A stretch of DNA of 64,000 bases from NCBI GenBank assembly GCA_963667205.1, contig OY762959.1, forward strand, positions 1,178,001 through 1,242,000, in the 5' to 3' direction. The notes below the pieces were generated by a model, which made no database searches, was not told the DNA's origin, and saw nothing but the letters and a program-made list of their open reading frames with translations. The position numbers and the translations under genes are program-made. Origin of the DNA: CF-162 sp963667205 (lineage in GTDB: Bacteria > Chloroflexota > Dehalococcoidia > SM23-28-2 > RBG-16-64-32). Shown one piece after another: positions 24,574 to 33,153 of the stretch. Every line of letters starts with the position of its first letter. Position 1 is the first letter of the stretch.

Positions 24574-25938
24574 CTACCTGATGAAGCCTTCGTACTGCCG
24601 CATCATCAGCTGCGCCTCGATCTGGCGCAGCGTATCGAGCACGACACCGACGGCGATGATCAAACCGGCGCTGGTGATGCCGAAGGCCGTCGAGCGGCTG
24701 CCGGACTGCCCGGCGCCGATGAAGGCCGAGAAGATGAACGGCGCCACCGCCACCGACGCCAGGAAGAAGGCGCCGGCCCAGGTGATGCGCATGAGTACGC
24801 GGTTGATGTACTGGTCGGTCGGTCGGCCGGGCCGGATGCCGGGCACAAAGCCACCCTGGCGCTGAAGGTTTTCGGCCAGGTTCTGCTGCTGGAAGGTGAC
24901 GATCGTATAGAAGAACGTGAAGATCACCACCGTGAAGAAGACGAATATCCAGTAGCCGAAGTTATCCGGGTTGAAGGCCGATACGACAAAGTCGCCGAAT
25001 GAAGCGACCGTGTTATTGTCGGACGCCGCGAAGATCTGGCCGATGAAGGCCGGGAAGATGATCACGGAGAACGCGAAGATCAGCGGGATCATCCCGGTGC
25101 TGTTCAGCTTCAGCGGGATATGGGTCTGCCCCGATTGTCTATACATGCGCCCCGATCTGAAGACGCTGCGCGAGTACTGCACGGGTATCTTTCGCTGCGC
25201 CTCCTGGAAGAAGACGATGTAGGCAACGAGCAGGATCATGAACCCACCGAGGAGGATTGTCGTCGTGACACCGTCCCCGGTGCCGGTATATAACCGGCCA
25301 CCGATAAACTGAGGGAGTCCGGCGATAATACCGGCGAAAATGAGCACAGATATGCCGTTGCCGATGCCCTTCTCGCTGATCAGCTCGCCGATCCAGACCA
25401 GGAACATGGTGCCGGCGGTCAGCGTAATGACCGCGGCGAACGTGGGTAAGGCGTTTGGCCCCGTCAGTTCGATGCCCGTGATGCCGCCCTGGCTCTGGAC
25501 GATGATCAGCTGCCCGTAGCCCTGCACGAACGCCATCGGCACGGTCATCCAGTGTGTGTAGATGTTGATCTGCTTGCGCCCTGTGTCGCCTTCCTTTGAG
25601 AGCGCCTGCAGCGTCGGCACCAGCGGCACCATGAGCTGCATGACGATCGAGGCTGTGATGTACGGGTAGACGCCCATCGCGGCGACGCTCATGTTGGCCA
25701 GCGCGCCACCGCTGAAGATGTTGAGGAAGCCAAGCACCGTGCTGCTCTCGAAGAGCGCCTCGAGTGCCAGCGGGTTTACGCCCGGCACCGGCAGGTTCGA
25801 TACGAACCTGAAGATGACGAGCATAGCGAACGTAAAGAGCAGCTTCTCGCGTATGTCCTGCTGCCCAAGTGCCGTGATCGCCGACTGCAGCAGCTGCGGT
25901 TGCTGTTGCTGCGGCCGCGACTGTGCCCTACTCGCCAT
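24574..25938 (-). CDS. secY: Preprotein translocase subunit SecY
   Basis: 454-residue, ten-helix channel protein. The plug/pore region after NLPVPGVN and the conserved cytoplasmic loop with QAQRKIPVQYSRS (seen as EAQRKIPVQYSRS) are present. The first 25 residues are an unusual Gln-rich cytosolic extension. It overlaps the rplO stop by 11 bp. Confidence 0.98.
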   Translation of the reverse strand: MASRAQSRPQQQQPQLLQSAITALGQQDIREKLLFTFAMLVIFRFVSNLPVPGVNPLALEALFESSTVLGFLNIFSGGALANMSVAAMGVYPYITASIVMQLMVPLVPTLQALSKEGDTGRKQINIYTHWMTVPMAFVQGYGQLIIVQSQGGITGIELTGPNALPTFAAVITLTAGTMFLVWIGELISEKGIGNGISVLIFAGIIAGLPQFIGGRLYTGTGDGVTTTILLGGFMILLVAYIVFFQEAQRKIPVQYSRSVFRSGRMYRQSGQTHIPLKLNSTGMIPLIFAFSVIIFPAFIGQIFAASDNNTVASFGDFVVSAFNPDNFGYWIFVFFTVVIFTFFYTIVTFQQQNLAENLQRQGGFVPGIRPGRPTDQYINRVLMRITWAGAFFLASVAVAPFIFSAFIGAGQSGSRSTAFGITSAGLIIAVGVVLDTLRQIEAQLMMRQYEGFIR

Positions 25939-26800
25939 CGCCCTCGGATTCCTTCTCGGCTGTGGGGTCGCCTTCAGCGGCCGCGGCGTCTGCCTTGCCT
26001 TCGGCTACGGCGCCGCCGTCACTGGCCTCGGCCCCGGCGTCGCCCTTCTCGCCCTTGGCCCTGGCGTCACCCTTCTGACCCTTGGCCCTGGCGTCGCCCT
26101 TCTGGCCCTTGGCGTCGCCCTTCTGGCCCTTCGCCCTGGCGTCGCCCTTCTGGCCCTTCGCCCTGGCGTCGCCCTTCTGGCCCTTCGCCTTGGCGCCACC
26201 CTTCTGGCCCTCGGCGTCGCCCTTCTGGCCCTTGGCCTTGGCACCGCCCTTCTTCTCTTCGCCGGCCTCTGCGCCGGCGGCTTCGGCCGCGGCGGGCTTC
26301 GCCTTGCGCCGCTTCCTCTTCGCCGCGCCGCGACGCTCAGACCGCACCTTGCGCTCGCTCGTCTCTTCGGCGCTGCCGCCGGCGGCCTCGATCTTGGCCT
26401 TCGCCGTCAGCGAGAGGCGCTCAACACGCACGGTCAGCTTGCGGGTAATCTCACCCCTGGCGAGGATCTTAACCGGCTTCTTTGCGGAATCGATGAGGCC
26501 GGCCACTTCGAGAATTTCGTTTGTCACTTCGGCGCCGTCGTTGAAACGCTCGAGGTCACGCAAGTTGACAGGCTGGTATTCGATGCGGAAGTGGTTTACG
26601 AAGCCGCGGCGGCGGGGCAGACGGCGCATGAGCCGCGTCTGGCCACCTTCGAAGTGGCGTCGCGGCTTGCGGCCGGAGCGGGACTTCTGACCGCCAAGGC
26701 CGCGCCCGGAGTAGGTGCCGGTCCCGGCGGCGTTGCCCCGGCCGATCCGCTTTCGGTTCTGCCTTGACCCGCTCGCGGGCCGCAGCTCGTTGGCCTGCAT
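25928..26800 (-). CDS. rplO: 50S ribosomal protein L15 with repetitive tail
   Basis: 290 residues, about twice the usual 145-150. The core is normal (RIGRGNAAGTGTYSGRG at the N-terminus, KPVKILARGEI later). After about residue 143 comes a Lys/Arg/Ala region and then eight copies of a 7-9 residue unit of type RAKGQKGDA (187-256), and an acidic Ala/Glu end. The tail is highly charged and has no predicted fold; its function is unknown. The tail-coding DNA is a tandem repeat likely to vary between strains. Confidence 0.96.
   Translation of the reverse strand: MQANELRPASGSRQNRKRIGRGNAAGTGTYSGRGLGGQKSRSGRKPRRHFEGGQTRLMRRLPRRRGFVNHFRIEYQPVNLRDLERFNDGAEVTNEILEVAGLIDSAKKPVKILARGEITRKLTVRVERLSLTAKAKIEAAGGSAEETSERKVRSERRGAAKRKRRKAKPAAAEAAGAEAGEEKKGGAKAKGQKGDAEGQKGGAKAKGQKGDARAKGQKGDARAKGQKGDAKGQKGDARAKGQKGDARAKGEKGDAGAEASDGGAVAEGKADAAAAEGDPTAEKESEGDGE
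26033..26242 (-). repeat. Tandem repeat in the rplO tail
   Basis: About eight in-frame units of 21 or 27 bp encoding KGQKGDA with or without a following ARA/AK spacer. Third codon positions are nearly identical between units, which indicates recent expansion by slippage or unequal recombination. Confidence 0.9.
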
Positions 26801-26989
26801 CTATTCTCCGTCCTCGCGTACGTCGACGAGATGGCGGACCTTGTGGAGCATGCCACGTATCGGCCGCGTGTCGTCGTGCTCCACGCTGTGGCCCAGGCGC
26901 TTGAGGCCCAGTGCTTCGATCGTTCGCTTCTGGTCGATCTTGTAGCCGATGGCGCTCTTGCGCCAGGTGACGCGCAGCTTAGCGGCCAA
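26801..26989 (-). CDS. rpmD: 50S ribosomal protein L30
   Basis: 62-residue protein with KLRVTWRKSAIGYKIDQKRT and RGMLHKVRHLV, both L30 hallmarks. Overlaps the rpsE stop by 11 bp and ends just before rplO. Confidence 0.97.
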   Translation of the reverse strand: MAAKLRVTWRKSAIGYKIDQKRTIEALGLKRLGHSVEHDDTRPIRGMLHKVRHLVDVREDGE

Positions 26990-27515
26990 TGGTCGCCTCG
27001 TCGGAAAACTGCTTCCGCCTCGCCAGCACTTCCTCGGGAGAGCGCATGAGGGAGAGCGCCAGCATCGTCGCCTTGACGGCGTTAGTCGGGTTGCTGGAGC
27101 CGAGCTGCTTGGCGACGGCGTCCTTGACCCCGGCCATCTCCAGCACGGCGCGCACGCCGCCGCCGGCGATGAGGCCGGTGCCAGCCGGTGCGGGCTTGAT
27201 CAGGACCTTCGATGCGCCGAAGTTCACGAGCAGCGGATGAGGCAGGCTCGTCTTCAGCATCGGCACTTTGATGATGTGCTTGCGGGCGAGGGCGGCAGCC
27301 TTGCGGATCGCCTCCGGCACCTCCTTGGCCTTGGCCATGGCGACGCCGACGTGGCTGTTCATGTCGCCAACGACGACGATGGCGGTGAAGTGGAAGCGAC
27401 GGCCGCCCTTCATCACCTTCGCCACGCGGTTGATGAACACGACCTTCTCCTGAAGCTCGAGCCCGTTCGGGTCGACGCGTTCTTTCTTCGCGATGTACTT
27501 TCCGGGATTAGACAT
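26979..27515 (-). CDS. rpsE: 30S ribosomal protein S5
   Basis: 178 residues. The double-stranded-RNA-binding-like N-terminal domain (LQEKVVFINRVAKVMKGGRR) and the GTGLIAGGGVRAVLEMAGVK segment are typical. Standard spc position after rplR. Confidence 0.98.
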   Translation of the reverse strand: MSNPGKYIAKKERVDPNGLELQEKVVFINRVAKVMKGGRRFHFTAIVVVGDMNSHVGVAMAKAKEVPEAIRKAAALARKHIIKVPMLKTSLPHPLLVNFGASKVLIKPAPAGTGLIAGGGVRAVLEMAGVKDAVAKQLGSSNPTNAVKATMLALSLMRSPEEVLARRKQFSDEATIGR

Positions 27516-27533
27516 ATCTCACTCGTCCTGCCT

Positions 27534-27905
27534 TTAGAAGGTCAGGCCTCCCTTGCGCACGGCCTCGGCCAGCGCTTTCACTCGTCCATGATAGCGGAAT
27601 CCACCACGGTCGAAGACGACCATCGTGATTCCTTTCTCCTTCGCTCGCTTCGCCAGCGCCTCGCCGACGGTCGTCGCCACTTCCGTCTTCTTCTGCTTCT
27701 CTTTGACCGTGGGCCGGATTCCCTTATCCACGTCAGAGGCGGAGACGAGCGTGTGGTCGGCGGTGTCGTCGATGATCTGAGCGTAGATATGGTTCAGGCT
27801 GCGGTAGACGTCCAGGCGCGGCCGTGCGGCCGTCCCCGTGACGGTCTGGCGGACGCGCACGTGCCGGCGCTTGCGGGCAGCCCTGGCGGTCTTCGATCCC
27901 TTCAT
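27534..27905 (-). CDS. rplR: 50S ribosomal protein L18
   Basis: 123-residue 5S rRNA-binding protein; RPRLDVYRSLNHIYAQIIDD and FDRGGFRYHGRVKALAEAVR are diagnostic. Confidence 0.98.
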   Translation of the reverse strand: MKGSKTARAARKRRHVRVRQTVTGTAARPRLDVYRSLNHIYAQIIDDTADHTLVSASDVDKGIRPTVKEKQKKTEVATTVGEALAKRAKEKGITMVVFDRGGFRYHGRVKALAEAVRKGGLTF

Positions 27906-27912
27906 AGCAGAC

Positions 27913-28458
27913 CTACTCCATCGCCTTGCCGGCCTTGCCGGCCTTGCGTCGGACGTACTCGCCCTCGTAGCGGATGCCTTTGCCCTTGTAGGGCTCCGGC
28001 GGGCGGATCTTGCGCACGTCGGCGGCCGCCTGGCCCACCGCCTGCTTGTTCGTGCCCTTGACGATGATCTTCGACGTGCCGTCCACTTCGAACTCGATGC
28101 CTTCCGGCGGCGACACCTTCACCGGGTGCGTGTAGCCGACGCTGACCTCCAGCTCTTTGCCTTGCATCTGAGCGCGGTAGCCTACGCCGTGCATCTCCAG
28201 GGTCTTCGAGAAGCCCTCGGTGACGCCGATCACCATGTTGGCGAGCAGCGTGCGCGAGAGGCCGTGCATCGCCTTGTGGCGCGTCTGGTCGGACGGGCGG
28301 CTGACGATGATCTCGTCTTTCTCCTGCTTGAAGGTGATCTCGCGCTGGAATGTCTGCGAAAGCTCACCCTTCGGTCCCTTCACGGAGACGTTGGGGCCGT
28401 CGATCTTAAGCTCGACTCCCTTGGGCACGGCAATCGGGTTGGCGCCTACTCTGGACAT
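27913..28458 (-). CDS. rplF: 50S ribosomal protein L6
   Basis: 181 residues with two repeated L6 domains and the C-terminal signature PPEPYKGKGIRYEGEYVRRK. Spaced 7 bp from rplR. Confidence 0.98.
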   Translation of the reverse strand: MSRVGANPIAVPKGVELKIDGPNVSVKGPKGELSQTFQREITFKQEKDEIIVSRPSDQTRHKAMHGLSRTLLANMVIGVTEGFSKTLEMHGVGYRAQMQGKELEVSVGYTHPVKVSPPEGIEFEVDGTSKIIVKGTNKQAVGQAAADVRKIRPPEPYKGKGIRYEGEYVRRKAGKAGKAME

Positions 28459-28464
28459 CGTTCG

Positions 28465-28860
28465 TTACCACACATAGCAAAGTACTTCGCCGCCGACGCC
28501 GCGCTTGCGGGCGTCCTTACCAGTCATTACGCCTTCCGGCGTGGAGAGGATTGCGATACCGAGGCCGCCGTAGACGCGCGGCACTTCGCTTCCGGAGGAG
28601 TAGACACGGAGGCCCGGCTTGCTCACGCGGTCGAGGCCGACGATGACGGGCTCCTTCTTGCCCGTGTACGCCAGCTGCACGCGGATGTGCGGGTGGCCGT
28701 CTTCTTCGCGCTTCTCGTAGCTCTCGATGTAGCCTTCCCGCTTCAGTACAGCGGCGATCGACTCCTTGAGCTTGGAGGCGGGCATATCCGTGAAGTCATG
28801 CCGCGCCACCAGCGCGTTGCGGATTCGGGTCAGCATGTCGGCGATTGGATCAGTGACCAT
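28465..28860 (-). CDS. rpsH: 30S ribosomal protein S8
   Basis: 131-residue 16S rRNA-binding protein. DPIADMLTRIRNA near the start and the C-terminal LSTPEGVMTGKDARKRGVGG are characteristic. In other bacteria S8 regulates the spc operon through the rplE region; no such site was identified here. Confidence 0.98.
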   Translation of the reverse strand: MVTDPIADMLTRIRNALVARHDFTDMPASKLKESIAAVLKREGYIESYEKREEDGHPHIRVQLAYTGKKEPVIVGLDRVSKPGLRVYSSGSEVPRVYGGLGIAILSTPEGVMTGKDARKRGVGGEVLCYVW

Positions 28861-28866
28861 GTTCTC

Positions 28867-29055
28867 TTACCAGCTCGATTTCTTGACGCCCGGCAGGTGG
28901 CCCAGCAGCGCCAACTCGCGGAAACAGATGCGGCAAAGGGCGAAGCGGCGCATGTAGGCGCGCGGCCGGCCACAAAGGCGGCAGCGGCTGCGGCGTCTCC
29001 CGGGGAACTTGGGGGTCTTGTTGAATGTTGCCTCGTAGAGGGCTTTTCGTGTCAC
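28867..29055 (-). CDS. rpsZ: 30S ribosomal protein S14, zinc type
   Basis: 62-residue short S14 with the zinc site CRLC and CRIC, the C+ form found in Gram-positives, Chloroflexota and thermophiles. Between rplE and rpsH as usual. Confidence 0.97.
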   Translation of the reverse strand: MTRKALYEATFNKTPKFPGRRRSRCRLCGRPRAYMRRFALCRICFRELALLGHLPGVKKSSW

Positions 29056-29067
29056 GTCTCGCTCCCG

Positions 29068-29604
29068 TTATCCGCGCTCCGCGAACGGCATGCCCAGCAG
29101 TTCGAGTAGCTTCTTCGCTTCTTCGTCGGTGTTGGCCGTCGTCCCGATAGTGATCTGCATACCCCTGATCTTGTCGATCTTGTCGTATTCGATCTCGGCG
29201 AAGATCACTTGCTCGCGCAGGCCCAGGCTGTAGTTGCCGCGGCCGTCGAACGCGTTTGGTGAAATGCCCTGGAAGTCCCGGATGCGCGGCAGAGCGGCGT
29301 TCACCATGCGGTCGAAGAACTCCCACATGCGGTCGCCGCGCAGCGTCACCGTGACGCCGATCGGCATCCCTTCGCGCAGCTTGAAGTTGGAGATCGACTT
29401 CTTGGCGCGCGTGATCACGGGCCGCTGGCCGGAGATCGTGGCGATATCGCCGACGGCAGCGTCAAGCGACTTGGCCTCACCGACTGCCTCGCCGAGGCCG
29501 ATGTTGAGGTTGATCTTGTTCAGACGCGGCGCCTGCATGACGTTCGTGTAGCTGAACTCTTGCATGAGCACAGGCAACACGTCGGCCTTGTAGATCGACT
29601 TCAT
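29068..29604 (-). CDS. rplE: 50S ribosomal protein L5
   Basis: 178 residues from ATG 29604 (MKSIYKADVLPVLMQEF), matching the family length of about 179. Earlier in-frame codons lie inside rplX; TTG 29628 is a possible alternative. Binds 5S rRNA; RPVITRAKKSISNFKLREG is diagnostic. Confidence 0.96.
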   Translation of the reverse strand: MKSIYKADVLPVLMQEFSYTNVMQAPRLNKINLNIGLGEAVGEAKSLDAAVGDIATISGQRPVITRAKKSISNFKLREGMPIGVTVTLRGDRMWEFFDRMVNAALPRIRDFQGISPNAFDGRGNYSLGLREQVIFAEIEYDKIDKIRGMQITIGTTANTDEEAKKLLELLGMPFAERG

Positions 29605-29638
29605 CCGGGGTTCTACTCTGGTGACCAACTTCGCCTCA

Positions 29639-29986
29639 CTAATCGATGTTCTCGTTACAACTCTTGCAGAAGCGCGCCTTGCCGCCGGCAGGCAGCGAAC
29701 GCACGCCGACACGCGTCGGCTCGCCGCAGGCGGCACAGACGAGCGCCACATTCGTCCAGGAGATCGGCGCCTCACGCTCGATGATCCCTCCGGGCTTCTG
29801 GGGGCTGGTCGACTTCATGTGCCGCTTGACGATGTTGACGCCGGCGACGACGACCTTGCCGGGCCCGGGCCGGCCGAACTTGTCGCGCTTTTTGCCGGGC
29901 GGCACCACTTGCCGCACCTCGCCGGTGAGGCCACGGTCTCTGCCTTTGATTACGATTACGGTGTCTTGCTTGCGTATCTTGTTCAC
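29639..29986 (-). CDS. rplX: 50S ribosomal protein L24 with zinc-ribbon-like C-terminus
   Basis: 115 residues. The KOW domain (DTVIVIKGRDRGLTGEV) is normal. The C-terminus has two Cys pairs, CAAC and CKSC, about 22 residues apart, which should bind zinc. It is preceded by SWTNVAL, the usual end of short L24. Confidence 0.97.
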   Translation of the reverse strand: MNKIRKQDTVIVIKGRDRGLTGEVRQVVPPGKKRDKFGRPGPGKVVVAGVNIVKRHMKSTSPQKPGGIIEREAPISWTNVALVCAACGEPTRVGVRSLPAGGKARFCKSCNENID

Positions 29987-29988
29987 GC

Positions 29989-30357
29989 CTATACCACTTC
30001 CGGAGCCAGCGAGACGATCTTCATGAAGTTCCGCTCGCGCAGCTCCCTGGCCACGGGGCCGAAGATACGGGTCCCACGCGGATTAGATTCGTCTTCTAGG
30101 ATAACGGCTGCGTTCTCATCGAAGCGAATGTACGAGCCGTCGCCACGGCGCCACGGCTGAACGGCGCGGACGACGACGGCCTTCACGACCTCGCCCTTCT
30201 TGACCGCGCTGCCGGGCGTCGCCAGCCTCACTGAGGCGACGACGACATCACCGACCCTACCATAGCGGCGCCGCGAGCCACCCATCACCTGGATGACGCG
30301 GATCTGCTTGGCGCCGGAGTTATCGGCGACGCGGAGCTTGGATAACTTCTGGATCAC
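29989..30357 (-). CDS. rplN: 50S ribosomal protein L14
   Basis: 122-residue protein at the subunit interface, with DNSGAKQIRVIQVMGG and FGPVARELRERNFMKIVSLAPEVV. Overlaps the rpsQ stop by 4 bp. Confidence 0.98.
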   Translation of the reverse strand: MIQKLSKLRVADNSGAKQIRVIQVMGGSRRRYGRVGDVVVASVRLATPGSAVKKGEVVKAVVVRAVQPWRRGDGSYIRFDENAAVILEDESNPRGTRIFGPVARELRERNFMKIVSLAPEVV

Positions 30358-30974
30358 TCGGCCTTCTCCTCGTCCGCTGACTCGTCGGCCCCGGCCGGCT
30401 CGTCCGCGACGTCGCTCTCGGCAGCAGCCTCAGTCTCTTCGGGCTCGGCTTCTGCTTCCGCGGCGGCGGGAGCTTCGGGCTCCGGCGGCGCGTCTTCTTC
30501 GGTCTTCACTTCTTCGGGCGGCTCGACCTCTTCTAGAGCCTCAGCTTCGGCCGGCTGAGCGGCGTCGTCCGGGGCTTCAGACGCGGCCGACCCAGGAGGG
30601 GCCTCTTCCACGGCCGCGGGCGAGACCGCTTCGGGCGTTGCCTCTTTCTTCGGCTTCACCTCGCCGATCAGCTCCAGGTCGATCTCTTCCGGCGCGACGG
30701 ACGGCATGTCGACCTGGCGCAGCACCTCGATAAGCCGCCAGCGCTTCGTCTTGGAGATGGGCGCTGACTCGACGATGCGCACGCGGTCGCCCCTGTGGGC
30801 ATCGCCGTCCTCGTCGTGCACGATGTAGTTGCGCTGGCGCCGCATCGTCTTCTTGTAAAGCGGGTGACGGGTGGCCGAGGAGACAGAGACGACGACGGTC
30901 TTCTCCATGGCGTCGCTGACGACGGTCCCTTCGCGGATCTTGCGTCCGCCGAACTTGCTGGCGACGGTAGTCAT
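30354..30974 (-). CDS. rpsQ: 30S ribosomal protein S17 with long acidic tail
   Basis: 206 residues, versus about 85. Residues 1-88 are a normal S17 OB-fold (REGTVVSDAMEKTVVVSV, HPLYKKTM). The remaining 118 are rich in Glu, Ala and Pro with almost no basic or large hydrophobic residues, so disordered. Such a negatively charged tail on a primary rRNA-binding protein is unusual. Start overlaps the rpmC stop as ATGA. Confidence 0.96.
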   Translation of the reverse strand: MTTVASKFGGRKIREGTVVSDAMEKTVVVSVSSATRHPLYKKTMRRQRNYIVHDEDGDAHRGDRVRIVESAPISKTKRWRLIEVLRQVDMPSVAPEEIDLELIGEVKPKKEATPEAVSPAAVEEAPPGSAASEAPDDAAQPAEAEALEEVEPPEEVKTEEDAPPEPEAPAAAEAEAEPEETEAAAESDVADEPAGADESADEEKAE

Positions 30975-31204
30975 GAGGTCTCTCCCTGGCTCGCCTTCGA
31001 TAGCTCACGCTGACGCTGGAACGTCTTCAGCCGGGCGATCGTGCGCTTGATCACCGGTAGCTCGCGATGGTTGGTCAACTGCAGCGTCTCTTTCTGGAGG
31101 CGTAGCGAGAAGAGCCGGCGATAGGATTCGTCCAGCTGCTTCTGCAGGTCTTCGTCCGAGAGCTTGAGGATGTCTTCGACCTTGCCCCTGATTTTCTTGG
31201 CCAC
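30971..31204 (-). CDS. rpmC: 50S ribosomal protein L29
   Basis: 77 residues from GTG 31204 (VAKKIRGKVEDI), 2 bp after the rplP stop. Two helices with LRLQKETLQLTNHRELPVIKR, the L29 signature. The longer open frame to 31345 reads through rplP out of frame and is rejected. Confidence 0.95.
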   Translation of the reverse strand: MAKKIRGKVEDILKLSDEDLQKQLDESYRRLFSLRLQKETLQLTNHRELPVIKRTIARLKTFQRQRELSKASQGETS

Positions 31205-31206
31205 TG

Positions 31207-31620
31207 CTAGATCTCCGTCCTTCCGATGAAGCGGGTCTTGATCGGCAGCTTCTGCGCCGCCAGCCTCATCGCCTCCCGCGCCAGCTCTTCGCTGACGCCG
31301 GAGATCTCGTAGATCATGCGGCCCGGCTTGACGACGGCGACCCATCCTTCGACAGGCCCCTTACCGCTTCCCTGGCGCACTTCCAGCGGCTTCTTGGTTA
31401 TCGGCTTGTCCGGGAAGACACGTATCCAGAGCTTGCCGCCGCGCTTCACGTAGCGCGTGATGGCGCGCCGGCCGGCCTCGATCTGACGGTTGGTCATCCA
31501 GCAGACGCCAAGCGCCTGTAGCCCGAAGTCACCAAAAGTCACGGTGTTGCCGGTCTGGGCCATGCCCCGGCGGCGACCGCGATGGGCCTTGCGAAACTTC
31601 GTTCGCTTAGGCTGAAGCAT
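31207..31620 (-). CDS. rplP: 50S ribosomal protein L16
   Basis: 137 residues with KRTKFRKAHRGRRRGMAQ, RQIEAGRRAITRYVKRGGK and GKGPVEGWVAVVKPGRMIYE. Its start overlaps the end of rpsC by 14 bp. Confidence 0.98.
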   Translation of the reverse strand: MLQPKRTKFRKAHRGRRRGMAQTGNTVTFGDFGLQALGVCWMTNRQIEAGRRAITRYVKRGGKLWIRVFPDKPITKKPLEVRQGSGKGPVEGWVAVVKPGRMIYEISGVSEELAREAMRLAAQKLPIKTRFIGRTEI

Positions 31621-32518
31621 CGCTCTCCTCTGTCTTCACTTCGGCTTCCGGCGCCGCGTCCGCTGCGGGACTCTTTTTGGCAGCCGGCTCTGCGGGCGCT
31701 TCTGCGGCGGCCTCGGCTGCGGGAGCTTCGGCAGCGGGCGCCTCAGCGTCAGCTTCGGTGGCGGCGGGCGCAGCGCCCTCCGCGGCAGCCGCGCCTTCCG
31801 CTACGGCCGGCGCCTCGCCCTCGGCGGCGTCGGCAACGGCAGCCTCTTCGGCGGCGGCAGCCTGGGCGGCGGCGCGGGCGCGGTCGCGTTCTTCGGCGAT
31901 CTTGTCGCCCTTGTAAATCCAGACTTTGACGCCGATGCGGCCCAGCGTCGTTTTCGCTTCTGAGGTGCCGTAGTCGACGTCAGCCTTGAGCGTGTGCAGT
32001 GGCACGCGGCCCTGGCGTTCCTGCTCGGTGCGGGACATGTCGGCGCCGCCCAACCGGCCGGCCACGCGGATGCGCACGCCCTGGGCGCCGCGCTGCATGG
32101 CGCGCCCGGCGGCCTGCTTGATCGCCCGTCGGTGGGAGACGCGGCGCTCGATCTGCTCGGCAACGGCGCGGGCGACGAGCGGCGCCTCGATCTCCGGCAC
32201 GCGGATTTCGCTGATGTTGACGCGGAGCTTGCGGCCGGTCAGCTTTTCGAGGTTCGTGCGCAGTTCATCGACGCGCTGGCCGCCGCGACCGATGACGATA
32301 CCGGGGCGCGCCGTGTTGATCGACACCGTTACCTGGTTAGCGTTGCGCTCGATCTCGACGCGCGAGATCCCGGCGTCCGGCAGCATCTCCTTGATCTTGT
32401 TGCGGATGCCCAGGTCCTCGTGGAGGAGCTCGGTATAGTTCTTATCGGCGTACCACTTGCTCTTCCAGTCGTAGATGTAGCCCAGGCGGAAGCCGTTGGG
32501 GTGAACCTTCTGTCCCAT
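31607..32518 (-). CDS. rpsC: 30S ribosomal protein S3 with long Ala/Glu tail
   Basis: 303 residues, versus about 210-220. The KH domain (RPGIVIGRGGQRVDELR) and the C-terminal domain ending GVKVWIYKGDK are normal. Residues 207-303 are Ala/Glu-rich low complexity with a Lys-poor composition. The tail would emanate near the mRNA entry channel; effect unknown. Confidence 0.96.
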   Translation of the reverse strand: MGQKVHPNGFRLGYIYDWKSKWYADKNYTELLHEDLGIRNKIKEMLPDAGISRVEIERNANQVTVSINTARPGIVIGRGGQRVDELRTNLEKLTGRKLRVNISEIRVPEIEAPLVARAVAEQIERRVSHRRAIKQAAGRAMQRGAQGVRIRVAGRLGGADMSRTEQERQGRVPLHTLKADVDYGTSEAKTTLGRIGVKVWIYKGDKIAEERDRARAAAQAAAAEEAAVADAAEGEAPAVAEGAAAAEGAAPAATEADAEAPAAEAPAAEAAAEAPAEPAAKKSPAADAAPEAEVKTEESDASA

Positions 32519-32860
32519 CTAGTTCTCCTCTTCTTCCACCACGATGGTGACGTTGGCGCTGCGCTTGCGGATGATGTCTCCGCGGCCGCGGGCGCGTGGT
32601 AGGAGCCGGCGCACCTTATCGGCGTCACCGACGTAGGCCTCGATCACGCGCAGACGGCGCGGGTCCATGTCGTAGTTGTTCTCAGCGTTGGCCGCCGCGG
32701 AGCGGACCGCCTTGGCGATGATCTCCGAGTGTGGCGAAGTCATGAAGCGCAGGACAGCCATCGCCTCGTCCACGCGCTTACCGCGGACCTCGTCCAGGAC
32801 GAGGCGCAGCTTCTTCGGCGAAGCCGGTGCGTTGCGAGAGAAGGATCGTACCGCGACCAT
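32519..32860 (-). CDS. rplV: 50S ribosomal protein L22
   Basis: 113 residues from ATG 32860 (MVAVRSFSRNAPASPKKL). The longer open frame to 33286 crosses rpsS and is rejected. The tunnel-lining hairpin region RRLLPRARGRGDIIRKRSANVT is intact. Confidence 0.97.
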   Translation of the reverse strand: MVAVRSFSRNAPASPKKLRLVLDEVRGKRVDEAMAVLRFMTSPHSEIIAKAVRSAAANAENNYDMDPRRLRVIEAYVGDADKVRRLLPRARGRGDIIRKRSANVTIVVEEEEN

Positions 32861-32862
32861 CG

Positions 32863-33153
32863 CTAGATCTTCCTCACCTGCGTGGAGGCGGCGGTCTTGG
32901 CGGTGTGGCCGCGGAACGTGCGCGTGGGCGCGAACTCGCCCAGTTTGTGGCCGACCATGTTCTCCGTGATGAAGATGGGCACGTGGCGACGGCCGTCGTG
33001 AACGGCGATCGTCATGCCGACCATCTCCGGGAGGATCGTCGAGCGGCGCGCCCAGGTGCGGATCACTTCCTTGGCTCCGCTGGCCGCCAGTGCATGCACC
33101 TTGGCGGTCAACTTGGGGTCGGCGTAGGGGCCTTTTTTCGTCGATCGTGACAT
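32863..33153 (-). CDS. rpsS: 30S ribosomal protein S19
   Basis: 96 residues; STKKGPYADPKLTAKV at the start and GHKLGEFAPTRTFRGHT near the end. Start ATG overlaps the rplB TAA by one base (TAATG). Confidence 0.98.
   Translation of the reverse strand: MSRSTKKGPYADPKLTAKVHALAASGAKEVIRTWARRSTILPEMVGMTIAVHDGRRHVPIFITENMVGHKLGEFAPTRTFRGHTAKTAASTQVRKI

Noticed and set aside
26033..26242. Possible CRISPR array
   Set aside because: Units are contiguous without unique spacers and are in frame within rplO; it is a coding tandem repeat.
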